A stretch of DNA of 64,000 nt from Macrocybe gigantea (Eukaryota > Basidiomycota > Agaricomycetes > Agaricales > Callistosporiaceae), in NCBI GenBank assembly GCA_011319805.1, contig SJRY01000066.1, positions 1 through 64,000 of the forward strand, written 5' to 3'. The notes beneath the pieces were generated by a model. That model was not told the origin of the DNA, ran no database searches, and saw nothing but the letters and a program-made list of their open reading frames with translations. Each line of letters begins with the position of its first letter. Position 1 is the stretch's first letter. This document shows, in pieces, positions 1-11,318 of the stretch. Position numbers and translations under genes: made by a program.

Positions 1-10
1 GTTGATATCC

Positions 11-223
11 TCAACAGTTTTTCCTTCCTTTCCTCCCTTTCTCTTTGACGCGCTTGGCTCTTTCAATAACCAAGGCGGCCGCCTCACTTCTTGCGAGCTT
101 GCATTTTTTGCGATGAAGGGATAAACCCTGACTCTCTTGCATTCTAAACGGCACGACTGACAGACGAAAGCCACCATGAGCAGGACAGGGATCCACCAGC
201 GCATTCCGATGGGGATAGGTCAA
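11..223 (-). CDS. Possible exon with C2H2-like motif at left edge
   Basis: A short open frame running off the left edge on the minus strand. It encodes a basic segment with the motif GLSLHRKKCK followed by an Arg/Lys-rich tail. A 'GLSLH..KC' knuckle is often seen near the N-terminus of transposase-associated proteins in mushroom genomes, but the first Cys pair expected of a C2H2 finger is not clearly present here. It may be a decayed transposon piece or a chance frame. Little more can be said because the rest lies outside the window. Confidence 0.2.
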   Translation of the reverse strand: MTYPHRNALVDPCPAHGGFRLSVVPFRMQESQGLSLHRKKCKLARSEAAALVIERAKRVKEKGRKGRKNC

Positions 224-524
224 CGAAGGCAGTGCATACAGCGAGAAGGCATCGAAGCTGTCATCATAGAATCACGTGGGACCTCAGGCCTGGGGCGGGC
301 CCAGGCCCGGATGCGGATAAATCAGTATTATTGCTATGTAGGCGGGCTAATTACATCGTAGATAGCATCAGAGTCTCGTCGCGGAGGAGGGATCGTCAAT
401 TATTGGCCTTGATTACAAGCAAATAGTACATTGATTCGCACAGCACAACAACAGCGAAAGCAATTGGCAGCACAGAACTCGGCAGGAAACTTGAGGGACC
501 AGGCAATGGTGGGATCAATCTCTT

Positions 525-879
525 GGAGGTACCCGACACACCAATCGACGACCCCCACGAGTGACAATCTTGAGAATCGGAAATTCAGGTACTTGTACGT
601 TGTCAGGAATTACGATGGGAGGATCGGGCGAGGACTTTGTCGCGTGGACGGCAGGCGATTGCAAATTTCATCGTTTAAAATGTCATTAACGACCCTAACA
701 TGCTCTTCAGTGAGAGAAACACGGTGGCGAGGGACGTACATTAATTCGTTGAGGCATCGTTGCATGGCCAAGATAACTCTGTTCCCACTGCGTATCAACG
801 TCTCCTCATCCAATTCCCGAACAGTCGCCAACAGGGTTTCCATGTTGGATATCGTATTGGCGCTCGCGGTATTGCTCAC
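525..879 (-). CDS. Small hypothetical protein, unrecognised
   Basis: The minus-strand frame reads as a plausible soluble protein: METLLATVRELDEETLIRSG near the start, then a Leu/Val-rich helical part, then a Pro-rich linker and a segment ending VCRVPPRD before a stop at 525-527. The linker crosses a one-base frame change near 615, close to a C run, so the two halves are in different frames. The first ATG is about codon 13 of the open frame; an upstream TAG at an AG boundary suggests an earlier exon could precede it. I do not recognise the family. No conserved motif, signal peptide or membrane segment is visible. Confidence 0.35.
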
Positions 880-1511
880 TATAAGTCCCTGTCAATAGCG
901 TATCCTACACTAATAATTCATTACAGTATGGACTTGTGTTTTTTTCTTTTGTTTCCCTCCTCCACGTATCCGTTTGATATATTCTTTCAAATTGATTTTA
1001 TTCTACAACTGTATCTATAGTCTACGATGTATCTACGGACTATGTACGTCTACTACGGAGGCCAACGTCGTCGATGGTAGTGGTAACGGGGCAGGAGTGA
1101 AAGCGTGGGAATGCGGACTTGTGCGAATTGATCACCCCATGGGAAGTTGAAACCTCGGGTAACCGGTAACGGTAACCGCCGGTTACCCGAGGTTTCAACT
1201 TCCCATGGGGTGATCAATTCGCACAAGTCCGCATTCCCACGCTTTCGCTCCTGCCCCGTTACCACTACCATCGACCTTGCTGCTGGTCGCCCCTCTCGGT
1301 AAGTCCCTAGATTTTTGTGTAGTCAGTAGAATATATAGTAGACTAGAACAATAAAATGAATGGGTGAACACAACGACGTTAAGGCCAAAAAAAAAAAAAA
1401 AGAAACTTGTCATTATGAAATGCTAGAGGCTCACCATGGCTGTCTACACAAACGTCATCGAATAAGTGCTGATCATCGTTCTCAGCCTCCTCGACCCGAA
1501 ACCTAAATGCC
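880..1511. other. Non-coding stretch with large inverted repeat
   Basis: No convincing coding signal on either strand. It holds the inverted repeat at 1070-1275, a 15-nt A run near 1388 and a T-rich stretch near 940. Short frames across the repeat are mirror images of each other and are explained by the palindrome. Confidence 0.7.
1070..1275. repeat. Near-perfect 97-bp inverted repeat (hairpin)
   Basis: Positions 1070-1166 and 1179-1275 are reverse complements over 97 bp with one mismatch (GAGTGAAAG against GAGCGAAAG) and a 12-nt loop at 1167-1178. The arms contain no repeat of their own apart from GGTAAC motifs near the loop. A target-site duplication is not obvious at the outer edges. It could be a foldback mobile element, a recent inverted duplication, or a palindrome made by DNA repair or library artefact. 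Confidence 0.95.
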
Positions 1512-4014
1512 ATGCCCCGACAGGTTTCAGAGGCGGCTCGACGGTTCATCGATATCGAGGCGGAGGTGGATGACCAGAGCAGCGAGGAGGAGCAGGATGA
1601 CTTACTTGGTACGATCAATGCCTGAATGCGACACCGGTTACCTATCTAACCATTCCTCAGATGACTTTATTGATGATAACAAACAAACTGAAGAGGGTCC
1701 GCAGACTGGCTCTGACGACTCAGGATTCTATTGGCATCGACGACAGCAGTGGCGACGACCTTGACACCTTCCTATCCGAGATTCTCCAGCGTGCGCCTGA
1801 CGTCAGGACTCGTCGAGGTCTCAACCCCATGATGGAGAGACAGTCATCGATCTGCCCTTGGAAAGATGGTCCTTGATGGTGACTACCCCCTGTGGCGAGT
1901 TCCCTGCCGCGTGAGTAACTTTTCAACCATCTTCAGTCACTGCTAAGGACTTTAATAGGTCGGGATCGAGGAGGAGGCGTTGATGTTGCTGATGAAGGCC
2001 GCTCAGCCCGAGCACGAGTTGCGTTCGGCCTTTTGTCATGCCTACCTCCGCGGTTGGATCTACTTGGAAGCAACGATGAACCAGGCACTGGTCAATCTGC
2101 TTAAAATCACTCCGGGGATTCGCCGCGGTGACCAAGACATTCCACGGACCCGGATCGATGTGAAGGACTGGCAGCAGACGCTAACGGTTGCAGAGCCTAG
2201 CGATATACCTTGGTGGGGTCTTGGGTGCGAATTCTAAAAGGGCCGTACAAGGGCGACGTGGGGTTGATCTGCAAGTTTGAACACTGGGTTGGGGTCAGCG
2301 TATTGTTGATCCCCCGCCTTGACTTTCATGCCGTCCCTTCGTCGAAAAAGCGGAAGAGGTCGACAGTCCCCCCTCTTGCTCGACTTTTCGACCCGCTGAC
2401 GATCCCGAGGGACTTTCGCGTTCAACCGATGCGCATAGACGAGCATACATTCAAGTTTGGGCGAATGATGTTTAAGCACGGCCTGCTGAAGAAGCCGTTC
2501 GACCTTCACTCAGTCTCTCGAAGCGGTGTCTTCTTGTCAACGGAGACTTTCACGACATTTCAAATGAGCAAGCATCCAGCTATCCAAGCTGCTGGATTCA
2601 TATGCCCCATGGAATGGAAGTTCGAAGAGCAGGAGAAGGTCTACGTAACCTCATCCGAGAAGCAGGGCATCATCCGCTCCCTTTCCCAAAACGGCATCGA
2701 GGTCAATTTGTCCGAAGACAAAGGCTTAATCAGTGTTCCGTGGCGTGAGCTGCGAAAGGTCATCGTACCCGGAGATTTCATCCAAGTGACCGGCGGGCCG
2801 AGACAAGGACAAAAGGCTTGGGTAATGGGTGTGGTTGAGACCAGCGCCGACCTCGTTGAGCAGCCCAATGATCTCGCAAAGGTGTTTCTGGAGCAGCATT
2901 TCGAGGTCAGTGTACAGATTTCACAGCATATCGCCTTGTCTAACACCATGCCCAGACATTTCAAGTCCACGTCAACTGGCTCAAGATTGTACCATCGGAG
3001 CATTCTTTGGCGACGCCGACGGAGCCAGAGACTGCAGAGATCGCCCGAGATTATATTCCGTGGAAGGGCCAGTCATCGTCATCGCGAAGAAGCATGCGAT
3101 GAAGGGCTACCATGTGGTGATCAAGGACGTTCTTTGCGATGAGGCTTCGCAAAGCGGCATCAAACTCGTCGTTCAATTCTTACAGTACAGTGCAGCTGCC
3201 TACCAATCCTTGACTTTTGATTATGATGACGTTGTGGATGCCTTGTAAGTATTTGATGCACTGTGTGGCACATCTCCTTTGATTTGCTTTCAATAGACAC
3301 CATATGAAGTTATTTGCCTGCGCTCCTCACAAAAACCCTCGATTCTTCCCCCGCAATCACATTTCAGAACCCGAGCCATCGAGTTCACGCCTTGTTCCCG
3401 CCGTCTCCGCAGGCACTCCAAATATCGGAGGGCAAACGCCCATGCCCGACTTTGGCTTGGTGACGCCGGCTTGGAACCCATCCTCTGGACACCGTTGCTC
3501 TGGCATCTCTCCTTGCGATGAACCCGCACGTCCTCGCGTCTCTGCTTCAAACGACCATCCACTCCTGGATCCCCATCTTGTGGGCCAAACGATCCGAGCC
3601 ACAGTAAACGGCGGTGGATACAGCCGCAAGATCTTGACAGTGTCGATCATGTCCGGTCAACAGAGACCGGTGTTGCGACACCAGTTCTATCGGACCTTGG
3701 AGCACCTTGAGCCAGAATGGGTGACCGTCAAGCACCCTCACCCGACTCGCGACAACGGTCTGCTGGTAGTGATAAGAGGCGAGCACTGCGGCAAGTACGT
3801 ATGCGTATCCATCATCGCTACGAGGACGGCAAGGCGATCATCCATGCGCCGTCATGAATCGAGATGAGAACGGGGTAGAAAGTCTTTGGGGGAATTCATC
3901 GAGTTGACAACCGACGACATGTGCCAGGGTTGGGAAACAAAAGAGCAAAAAGACCAAAACGATCGTCTGGTTACGGATTTGCGTACTGAAGCTCGAAGGA
4001 CCCGCGCTAAATGA
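1512..4014 (+). pseudogene. SPT5-like elongation factor paralog, frame-broken
   Basis: Recognisable SPT5 layout. The ATG at 1512 starts an acidic N-terminal region (MPRQVSEAARRFIDIEAEVD). After introns near 1613-1662 and 1912-1959 comes an NGN-like domain beginning IEEEALMLLMKA, then KOW-type modules: WVRILKGPYKGDVG (about 2220), a middle KOW near 2770, GPVIVIAKKHAMKGYHVVIK (about 3070), and a last one with LLVVIRGEHCGKY near 3760. The C-terminus ends in a charged helix closing at 4012-4014. At least five changes of frame are needed to join these parts (near 1710, 2208, 3065, 3800 and 3885), mostly one missing base. SPT5 acts with RNA polymerase II; mushroom genomes carry extra divergent copies. 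Either this copy is dead or the sequence holds indel errors. Confidence 0.8.
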
Positions 4015-4220
4015 TTATAAGTGTACAATCGATCTTGGATATACATGACGTAGAATAGACGTTGACTAATATATTCCATGCTAAGAGAGGCGGCGTGCTT
4101 AGGGAGTCCCATCAACAGTCAGATGACAGCAGGCTTCTTATCAGCTGACATGCTTCGCAGAATGCGACTTTGGTGCCAGACGCTTTTCCAATTCCCCACA
4201 ATTTCCTTCGAACCATCACG

Positions 4221-5802
4221 ATGCCCAGCCACTTCCAGGAACCCCGCGGCGCTCAGGCGAGCCCAAGAGTCGAGCCCGAAGTCGCGCGACCCGTCGCAGG
4301 AGATCAGCCGATGACGGAAAGAGACTCTGAGCGCAACCGCGACCAGGAAGGGCAACAAAGTCAGGCGGAAACAGGTCTACTCGCCGAGCTTAAGAATGGT
4401 TCCAAGAAAAGGACCCGGTGAGGTTCAGATCCAGCGAGCAGTGGCTTTGCAAGCTGACATATTCTATACACAGAAACATGGAATACACGCCTTTCCATAA
4501 CATCGCGAAATGGATTTTGCGCAGCGAGAGCGCGTTCATTGATTTTTCAGAGCTATGGAACACGGGCTTCCTGACCGACATGGATGATGAGACCTCGTAC
4601 GTGCGTGATCATGAGACGGTACAGTTACTCTACGCTCATCTCTTTCAGATCACCAGCTCCAGATGCAAAGCGCGAAGAATTGTTGCGCATATATGGGATC
4701 ATGTGGGCGTCAATCAGCGGTTTCGAAGATTACATGTGCAAACTGATGGAACAGCCGCATCGACTGGTGGACTTGACAGACAAGGTAATCATATGCGCAT
4801 ATACCCAAACTAGCACTAACTGCATGCTCCGTCAGATGAAGAACTCGGCAAGCCAGGCTGCAGCGAAGATACGTCGAGCCTCAAAGACACTTTATTGACC
4901 TCGTCGCCAGGGATATTCCGGGTCAGCAAATAGACCCCCCCATTCTCGTGGGTGACAGAAAGGAGGGCCGTCGCGGATTCCATCATCCGGTCCTGGCGCG
5001 GTTGCTTTGCCCGGTCGATCGCCTCGAAGAATTCGATGCCGATCCAGAGAGGCAAGTTTTTTTATTTTTCAAAGTTCAAATGCTACTAATTAGGGTATTA
5101 CCCAGCACTATGCTCAGGTTCCTCAATGACAGAAGCCTCCTGAATCCGCAGGACCCTGTCGCGTTCATGTACGAAGAGAACGGGGATAATTTCGACATGG
5201 CCAACATAGGGCATGGCCTTTGCAAAGGTCCGCTTCTGGTCGCATATGTGATCTGCAGGTCTCGTGATTTTTGATTGGACTGCCACCCCTTGCAGGTCTG
5301 GAAACACTTGTTCACATCGCCATCTTCGGCGTCGAAGGAAGCACCCGGGCGAACCAGGACCCGTTCAAGTCAAGTGAAGAAACACAGGATGAAAGGTGAT
5401 GCCAGCGAGCATCGCGTATGCAGCAATGCACGTAAGTCTCCTGATCATGTCAGCACAGTGCTACTAGTTCTTTTTTTAGGTGCGATATCTCCTCTCCGAG
5501 CAAGAGGATTGGCGACTGGACGAAGCGACTTGGGGAATGCACGATTTTACGAAATGGTGCTCAGCCTGTTCAATAACAGGCAATGGAAATGGTGTATAGA
5601 CACCTTGGACTGGTGGAACAGGTATGATATCACATTGTTGGATAAGACTTGTTATTACAGAGTTACACGACCCGATAGGCAGGTATTCTCCGCAGAACAA
5701 CTCGCGCTCAATGGCAAGCAGGTGCAGGCGCGCCCCTCGGCTCTTCTCTTAGCTTTCCAGGAACAAGAAGAGCTCGTAAACTCGCTGCGTGGCCGATCGG
5801 TG
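4221..5802 (+). pseudogene. DUF6698-like protein, frame-broken
   Basis: Multi-exon gene of a family common and multicopy in Agaricomycetes; I assign it to DUF6698 from memory of the pattern. Exons: 4221-4417, 4474-4596, 4649-4784, about 4836-5052, then further pieces to 5802. Hallmarks: FHHPVLARLLCPV near 4980, KGPLLVA joined across an intron to VWKHLFTSPSSAS near 5285, and DTLDWWNR near 5610. Frame changes are needed inside the fourth exon (about 4855 and 4905) and near 5540. The function of the family is unknown. It lies 200 bp downstream of the SPT5-like paralog in the same orientation. It could be a decayed copy or an intact gene with consensus indels. Confidence 0.6.
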
Positions 5803-5851
5803 GTGAGTCCAAGACCCAGATCTCACGAAGTCCAAGACAATTATACTCTAC

Positions 5852-7050
5852 AGCTGGAAATCAAGCCGCGGCACACAAACGGTTACACAGACCACTGTCG
5901 TCAAGCACGGCGAGCAGCTCCCGTCGGTCCCGGCGTACCTCCAGCCCACTGCTGCCACACAACGAAGACGAAGATGAAGATGAAGACGAAGATGACGCGA
6001 CGAACGAAGACCATGGCAATCGAGGCTATGGCAACCACAGTCCATGCAATGAATACGAAGACGAAGATGAAGACTATCACAGGCGTCTCTCCCGATGCTA
6101 CGACAACCACGACCGACATCTTCCTTTGCCGAGGAGCCTGGTGATTCAGATAAGCCGCCACCAACAAAATCGCATGGACCCGGTACGTTGAGTCCATCTT
6201 GTTGAATGCGCACCGCTCAGGGAAAGGCACAGATGGCAAGGTCCCACAGAAAATATCCGCCGCCCAATCGACGATTCCAGAATCCCTCTGGAGACGAGAA
6301 TGCGGCTGACTTGCGACAATCGCGACCTCGTACAGCAGACACGTCGAGTACTCTCTCCCCTCTGCAACAGACGAGGCCCAGAACTCAAAAACCAATGTGC
6401 CGACCCTCTCCCATCCCAATCCCAGAGCGAAGAGGTATTCAATGGGATCATCATCACGGCCCTGACATCCCTCCACCCCAGGGCAACAATGTGCAGGACG
6501 ACTTGCTTCCTGGAGATACCGTGAGGGGGACAGGACCCAAACCTCAGCAAGAAGGGCCTCTGCAGAGCCCTGAAGCTAATAATGGTTCGTGTCAATAATC
6601 ATTCCTTACTAGACTGAAATCTATCTACACAGAAGCAACAGGCAACGTCACTCCCCGCCGTGCACCCAACCTTGATCCCAACTCTGATCCCTGGCTCAAT
6701 TCTCTGTCGGATGAAGACCCGCGACTCCAATTCGATGACGACATGCTGCAGGCACCCGAGCCACTGAAAGGCGACATGTCCGACATGCCCCCGAGTCCTA
6801 TGAGCGACCTCTCCGCTCAGGAACAAGAACCCGTTGACGTGCCGCCTCCGGCACCAAGTGTTCGCGGTGCCAAAAGGTCAGCTGCAAGTACTCGCAGATG
6901 CAGCATATCAAAAAGGGCGCACGGATGCGGTGGAGCGACCAATACGCAAGGGCGCCCCGCATCCCAATGCCTGACATGACCACCGGCGAATTGCCCGCAG
7001 TGCGAGGCCGATGCCGAGGACATGCAAAGAGAGGCGCGGTGACATCGTGA
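5852..7050 (+). CDS. Acidic disordered protein, poorly resolved exons
   Basis: Continuation downstream of the DUF6698-like gene; it may be its C-terminal extension or a separate gene. Frames show Ser/Arg-rich sequence, an acidic run of Glu-Asp repeats near 5960-5995, a second acidic patch near 6055, Pro-rich segments at 6230-6590, and after an intron (about 6594-6632) an Asp/Pro/Ser-rich stretch. The last part contains CSRCQKVSCKYSQ near 6860, a half zinc-cluster-like pattern, before a stop at 7048-7050; this needs a frame change near 6855. Mostly low complexity, so no function is proposed. Confidence 0.3.
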
Positions 7051-7649
7051 AAGAAGAATTGATGGTGGCTTTGTCTGTATTCTCTCCCTCCCTTCCTCCA
7101 TGCTTAATGTGCTCCTTTGCTGTCTTTCCTTTTTTATTGCATGTATATAATATTGACAATGATACATTTGTACTGATCAATGTGGGATTGTAAGAAATCT
7201 AATGCCAGCATAAAAAAAAAAAGCCCATAATCCAGGCTTTCTTCTATTGAAATGTATTGCAATGTAGAGTTGTAACAATCTTGTATGGTAGAAATAAAAT
7301 TGGATACATTGTATAGTAGAGCTAAAAATGGATAACATTGTATGGTAGGGATAAAAATGGATAACATTGTATGGTTGAGCTAAAAATGGATAACATTGTA
7401 TGGTAGAGATAATCTTGTATGGTCAAGCTAAAATTGGATAACATTGTATGGTAGGGATAATCTTGTATGGTCTTACAATTTTGCTAGTATCCTTGCAAGG
7501 TCTACTATCTTAAGTTTACTATACAATGTTAATACAAAATTGCCTAGTAATTGTTGCCTTGTGAGGCAATGTATACTAGCCTAATAAAATTGGATACAAT
7601 GTGGACAATGGTGACAATGTATTGCAATGTATTCTAATGTATTTTACAG
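7051..7649. other. AT-rich intergenic region
   Basis: No coding potential. It is much more AT-rich than its surroundings, contains a tandem repeat at about 7295-7475 and several copies of AATGTATTGCAATGTA-like words near 7250 and 7620. Its position, just upstream of the first recognisable amidohydrolase exon, suggests that this block replaced or displaced the missing 5' part of that gene. Confidence 0.6.
7295..7475. repeat. 29-bp AT-rich tandem repeat
   Basis: About five imperfect copies of a unit of roughly 29 bp whose core is GGATAACATTGTATGGTAG followed by GATAAAAAT or GCTAAAAAT. Two central copies match closely; later copies carry an inserted AATCTTGTATGGTC variant. A minisatellite-like array of no recognised family. 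Confidence 0.8.
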
Positions 7650-7725
7650 GATATTTTGCTGATGTACGCGCTACCGTGCATGCTCGCAAGACGCTCATGG
7701 CCGGTTTCATGATGGTTCGGTACGT

Positions 7726-8853
7726 TGATAACTATCGGAAGCACTAACCTACAAACCAACAAGGTGGAATGAAGGAAGCGTCAGTCCCTATCCGAGGCTG
7801 TATAAACTACGAGTTGTTCAAGTCACAGAGTAACCCGAGGGACTGTAGCGTGAAAAGGGGGGAATGGAACGAAGTGAATATGGATGGTTTCGAGCAGATT
7901 TTGGGGTTTTCGAAACAAGGCGGCTAGACTTAGCTGAATTCCCGCGCAATATCGAGGGCTTCGGTGAGAGTTTCGGAAGGGTTTCGATGATAGTGACTTC
8001 CACGTGAAGCCAGGGACACTGATTTCGAGACTGAGTACTGTGGCTCCATGCGAGCGCGACACTTTGAGATCGGATAACACAAGGACTCCACACGAGTCGT
8101 AGACTGCGAGACTGCTGAAGGACTGAGACAGTAACTTTTTCTATGTTCTTACAAATGCCAAGTACATGGGTTTTTATAGATGAGAAGATTTTGAGTATCG
8201 GAATAACCAGCGAAGTCGAAACCGAATGAGAGAACATATCGTATGATTTCGAAAGGGTCGTTTAGTGGCTGAAACATCGGGGAGATGTAAGTCCGTTCGA
8301 AATCTGAATATAAAAGGTGAAACAGTAGGTAAAAGAACATCCTGAAGCTGGTGCCACGCGTCGTAGAATGGAACGTGAAAATAATCTAAGGAACGTAGAA
8401 TGTATCAGTGAAATATGAGTCATGAATTTCGAAATGAGAGTGGATGAAATGGTGGCGTGCTCGAAATCCCTTGTTTCGAATGTACTGCAGCAAGGCAGTG
8501 TCGGGAACGCGGGAAGGCGTGAGGCGGTGCGATATCGAAAATGGTAGTAGTCTTGCCATATTGGGATCTGGGAATCGGGGGGGGGCATATAGGAATAAGA
8601 CTGCCTGACCAGATTGGGCAGTATAGGAAGCGCAGAATGTCCGGAATGTATGGGTGCAATGCGTTTGGCGAAGTGTCCAGGACCTGGAATGGAAGCCTCA
8701 CGGAGTTGTCGATATCCCGAGTACTCGAATGAGAAGTCAGCGGCTAGACTGCGGTATCATGCTGAGGGGCCGAGTAGTGGTATGATTTCGAATGCAGGCA
8801 TGGGATTACCAAATTAGGACTTATCGGCAGTCAGCGGTGCGGAGCGCTCATCA
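7726..8853 (-). repeat. 3' LTR of outer element
   Basis: 1128 bp, starts TGATAACTATCGG and ends GCTCATCA on the plus strand. It matches 24554-25684 with about 41 transitions, a few 1-3 bp length changes and no transversion seen by eye. Short frames inside it are shared with the other LTR and are not genes. Confidence 0.95.
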
Positions 8854-8854
8854 T

Positions 8855-8869
8855 CTGTCCTCCCCACTT
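8855..8869 (-). other. Polypurine tract of outer element
   Basis: On the minus strand AAGTGGGGAGGACAG ends one base before the 3' LTR, the place expected for the plus-strand DNA primer of a Ty3/gypsy element. The same 15-mer occurs again at 12865-12879. Confidence 0.8.
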
Positions 8870-9011
8870 AGCGGTCGACTGTCCTCAGTTGGCATTCCCA
8901 TTGAATGGCGACCTTGGTCGTTATTCGGGTAACGTGGGTTTCACGAGGTGATCTGCCATGATGAAGTCATGAGGCATTTCGGGCGTTCCCGTCGTTTGCA
9001 GATTTCGCCTG

Positions 9012-9018
9012 TATAAAA
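9012..9018 (+). promoter_or_regulatory. TATA box of the antisense accessory gene
   Basis: TATAAAA on the plus strand, 107 bp upstream of the ATG at 9119. It is followed by a purine-rich GGGAGGGAGGG and then a pyrimidine-rich leader, typical of fungal promoters. It supports transcription opposite to the retrotransposon. Confidence 0.6.
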
Positions 9019-9118
9019 GGGAGGGAGGGATGGGTACGAACACCTTTCTTGTCGACTCGTCGAAATCTCAGCTCTCGCCAAATCGCATACCGCTTCTCGA
9101 AACCATCTTGTGCACAAC

Positions 9119-11146
9119 ATGTCTGCTGAAATCGTCAAGACCGAAACTTCTATTGCCGAGCTTGAAGGGCTCTTCGAGGCCGTCCCCGGACCGAACGCGA
9201 GTGTTGAGGCCATCAAGGCCTTTAGTGCTGCAGTCTCGAAACGTTTTGTAAGTCCAACGGAGAGTGAGTGAGGCAATATCTTTATCCGTATTGACATTAG
9301 GATGAGTGGGCAAAGGAGGGTCAAGACATTCCCGAAGACGTCTTTCAGGATTGGGTTTCACAATACAACGAGTGGGTCAGCCGCCTGGACGAGGATCATC
9401 GGGATGAGGTTGGGGGCCTGTACGAAAGTCCGGGATCTGGTGAGTCAGGCTATTTCGTCTCCACTATACTGGATTGCTGATTTTGAAGGTTCTTCACTTG
9501 GCGGAATGGTGCTTGCGGATGGTCCCCTGGTGCCGCCGAACGCAATGCTGACTACATGTGTTCCAACTGCGGGACCTTCTTGAAAGCATGGGGCGTCGGA
9601 TTCTGCAGCTGGTGGTGCAGATTCGGGAGCGAAATGACGGCGTGCCGACGAGAATGAAAAGAAAGCGGCTCGCCAGGAGAAGAACAAGCTCGCGCAGCAG
9701 CAATATCGGGAGTGCCACCTGAAACTCGATTTTGAGGAGGTTACGGATGATGAGCGGGTGAGTGATTGTGTCTCTTTGCTGCCGGACTGTTTCTGAGTCC
9801 TACCGCGGTTTAGTGCGAACGGTGTAAGAAGGCTGACCTCGAAGTCTGCGAGAAGATCGATTCCGAGCCAGACCCTTGTCGACGCTGCGTCGAAAAACAG
9901 CTCGGCTGCTCGTTCAAAAGGCCACATGCTGCGAAATCAGCTAAAACTACTTCATGGATTAAAACTGACTCTGGCGACAGAGTCATGCGAACAAGGTCAC
10001 GGTCTCGAAAGACCATCCATTCAAAGCCTAGGGATGAGGATGCCGAGCCAAGGCCACGTCGCGATCCAAAGGAAAGGGCAAGATGCGAGCTTACGATACC
10101 GAGGCCGAGGAATCGATTTCGGAGACTTCGCAGGAGCCGCCGTCCCATCTCGAGGATATCAAAATGCATGCGCCTTCGGAGGACATCCCGTATCGTCCGG
10201 AACCAATTATTGCACCTATGCCTCCTCCGATGCCGGTGCCACCAAGGGACTCACGCTACGGTCCGGCTTTCATGATCGTAAGTCTATTTATTTTTATTTT
10301 TTTTTTTTATTTTTTTTTTTGAATTCTTCATTATCTTCATGAGCAGGACTTCCCGGGCCACGTCAATGGTTCGAAATGGGAACACTGCCTGCCGTGGACA
10401 ATTTCGAAGATCGGGATTTCTGGAGGGAGGCTGTCGAAGCCCCAAACGTGCCCGATGGCTTCGAGGACATTGCCGAGACCGCGATGCGCCTTGCTGCTGA
10501 TCATGTTCGGGATAGCAACATTCAGTTGCAAGACGCCCTCTGGTTCGATAATCGGGACTACAAGGACATCTATAATTTCATACTCCTGTACGATATCAAG
10601 GCCTTCGAATTTCTAGGGAACTCCTTCCGGAGTATGAACGAGGATTCCCGACACATGTACAATCTCGCGGATACTCTTGAAACGGCCGCTCGTACTATGC
10701 GCGAACATGCCGATCGTCGGGAGGAATACCTAGAGCTTGGCGGCAACGTTCTTCAACACGTTCGTCAGGCAACAGAGTTACAACAGCGTCAGCTCTTAAC
10801 TCAAGTCCATCAATTCATGGCACAGAACGTTTCGAGGGCGGTCGAAACAGAAGTCTGCTGGCTACTTGCGCAGTGTCAAGAGTCGATGGTTTGGAGAGGT
10901 GTAGGGACATCGGTCGAGATGCCAACAGTTCGGGAGCTCGCAGTTTCGATACCGCCATCGATCGGTACTGGGGTCGATTCGTCGGAAAGCTCGGGAGCGT
11001 CGTTGGGATCGGAGTCTGGAGAAGAGACGTTGGAGGAGAGCGGTGAAGAAGGCGATGACCAGAAAGAAAACGAGTTGTCAGATGAGAGTGAGGGTGAGAC
11101 GGATGAAGAGGAAGATGAGTTCGGCGGAATCCCGTCTGAACTATAA
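9119..11146 (+). CDS. Antisense accessory gene with Zn2Cys6-like motif
   Basis: Lies between the integrase end and the 3' LTR of the outer element but on the opposite strand. Exon 9119-9247 begins MSAEIVKTETSIAELEGLFE; exon 9301-9439 follows a clean 53-nt intron. Further on a Cys pattern CSNC..C...C appears near 9560-9625, then a basic helix (EKKAARQEKNKLAQQQYREC). From about 9814 comes C-x2-C-x7-C-x9-C-x2-C-x6-C, close to a fungal Zn2Cys6 cluster, then a Ser/Arg/Pro linker. The last exon is a 256-codon frame from 10376 with a helical region and an acidic Glu/Asp tail. Frame changes occur near 9570-9650, so this copy may be damaged. Inferred role: a DNA-binding or regulatory accessory protein of the element. 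Confidence 0.55.
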
Positions 11147-11318
11147 AATTTGTAATAATTGTTTTTTGAATGTGGTATTTTCTTGTTTCTGATGGACGTG
11201 AAGCTGGACTTAAAAAGGATCGTGAAAATAGATAATGGTAAGTGAGAGTGTCAAATAACAAAGAAAATGGATATTGAATGAACATGAAAAGAGTTGGACT
11301 TAATGAAAGTGAGCTAAG

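Noticed and set aside
1053..1413. Two mirror-image frames across the palindrome
   Set aside because: They are the same sequence read on both strands of the inverted repeat.
7818..8701. Frames on the minus strand such as 7818-8237, repeated near 24650-25550
   Set aside because: Present in both outer LTRs; no Met/codon character or family match; part of the LTR.
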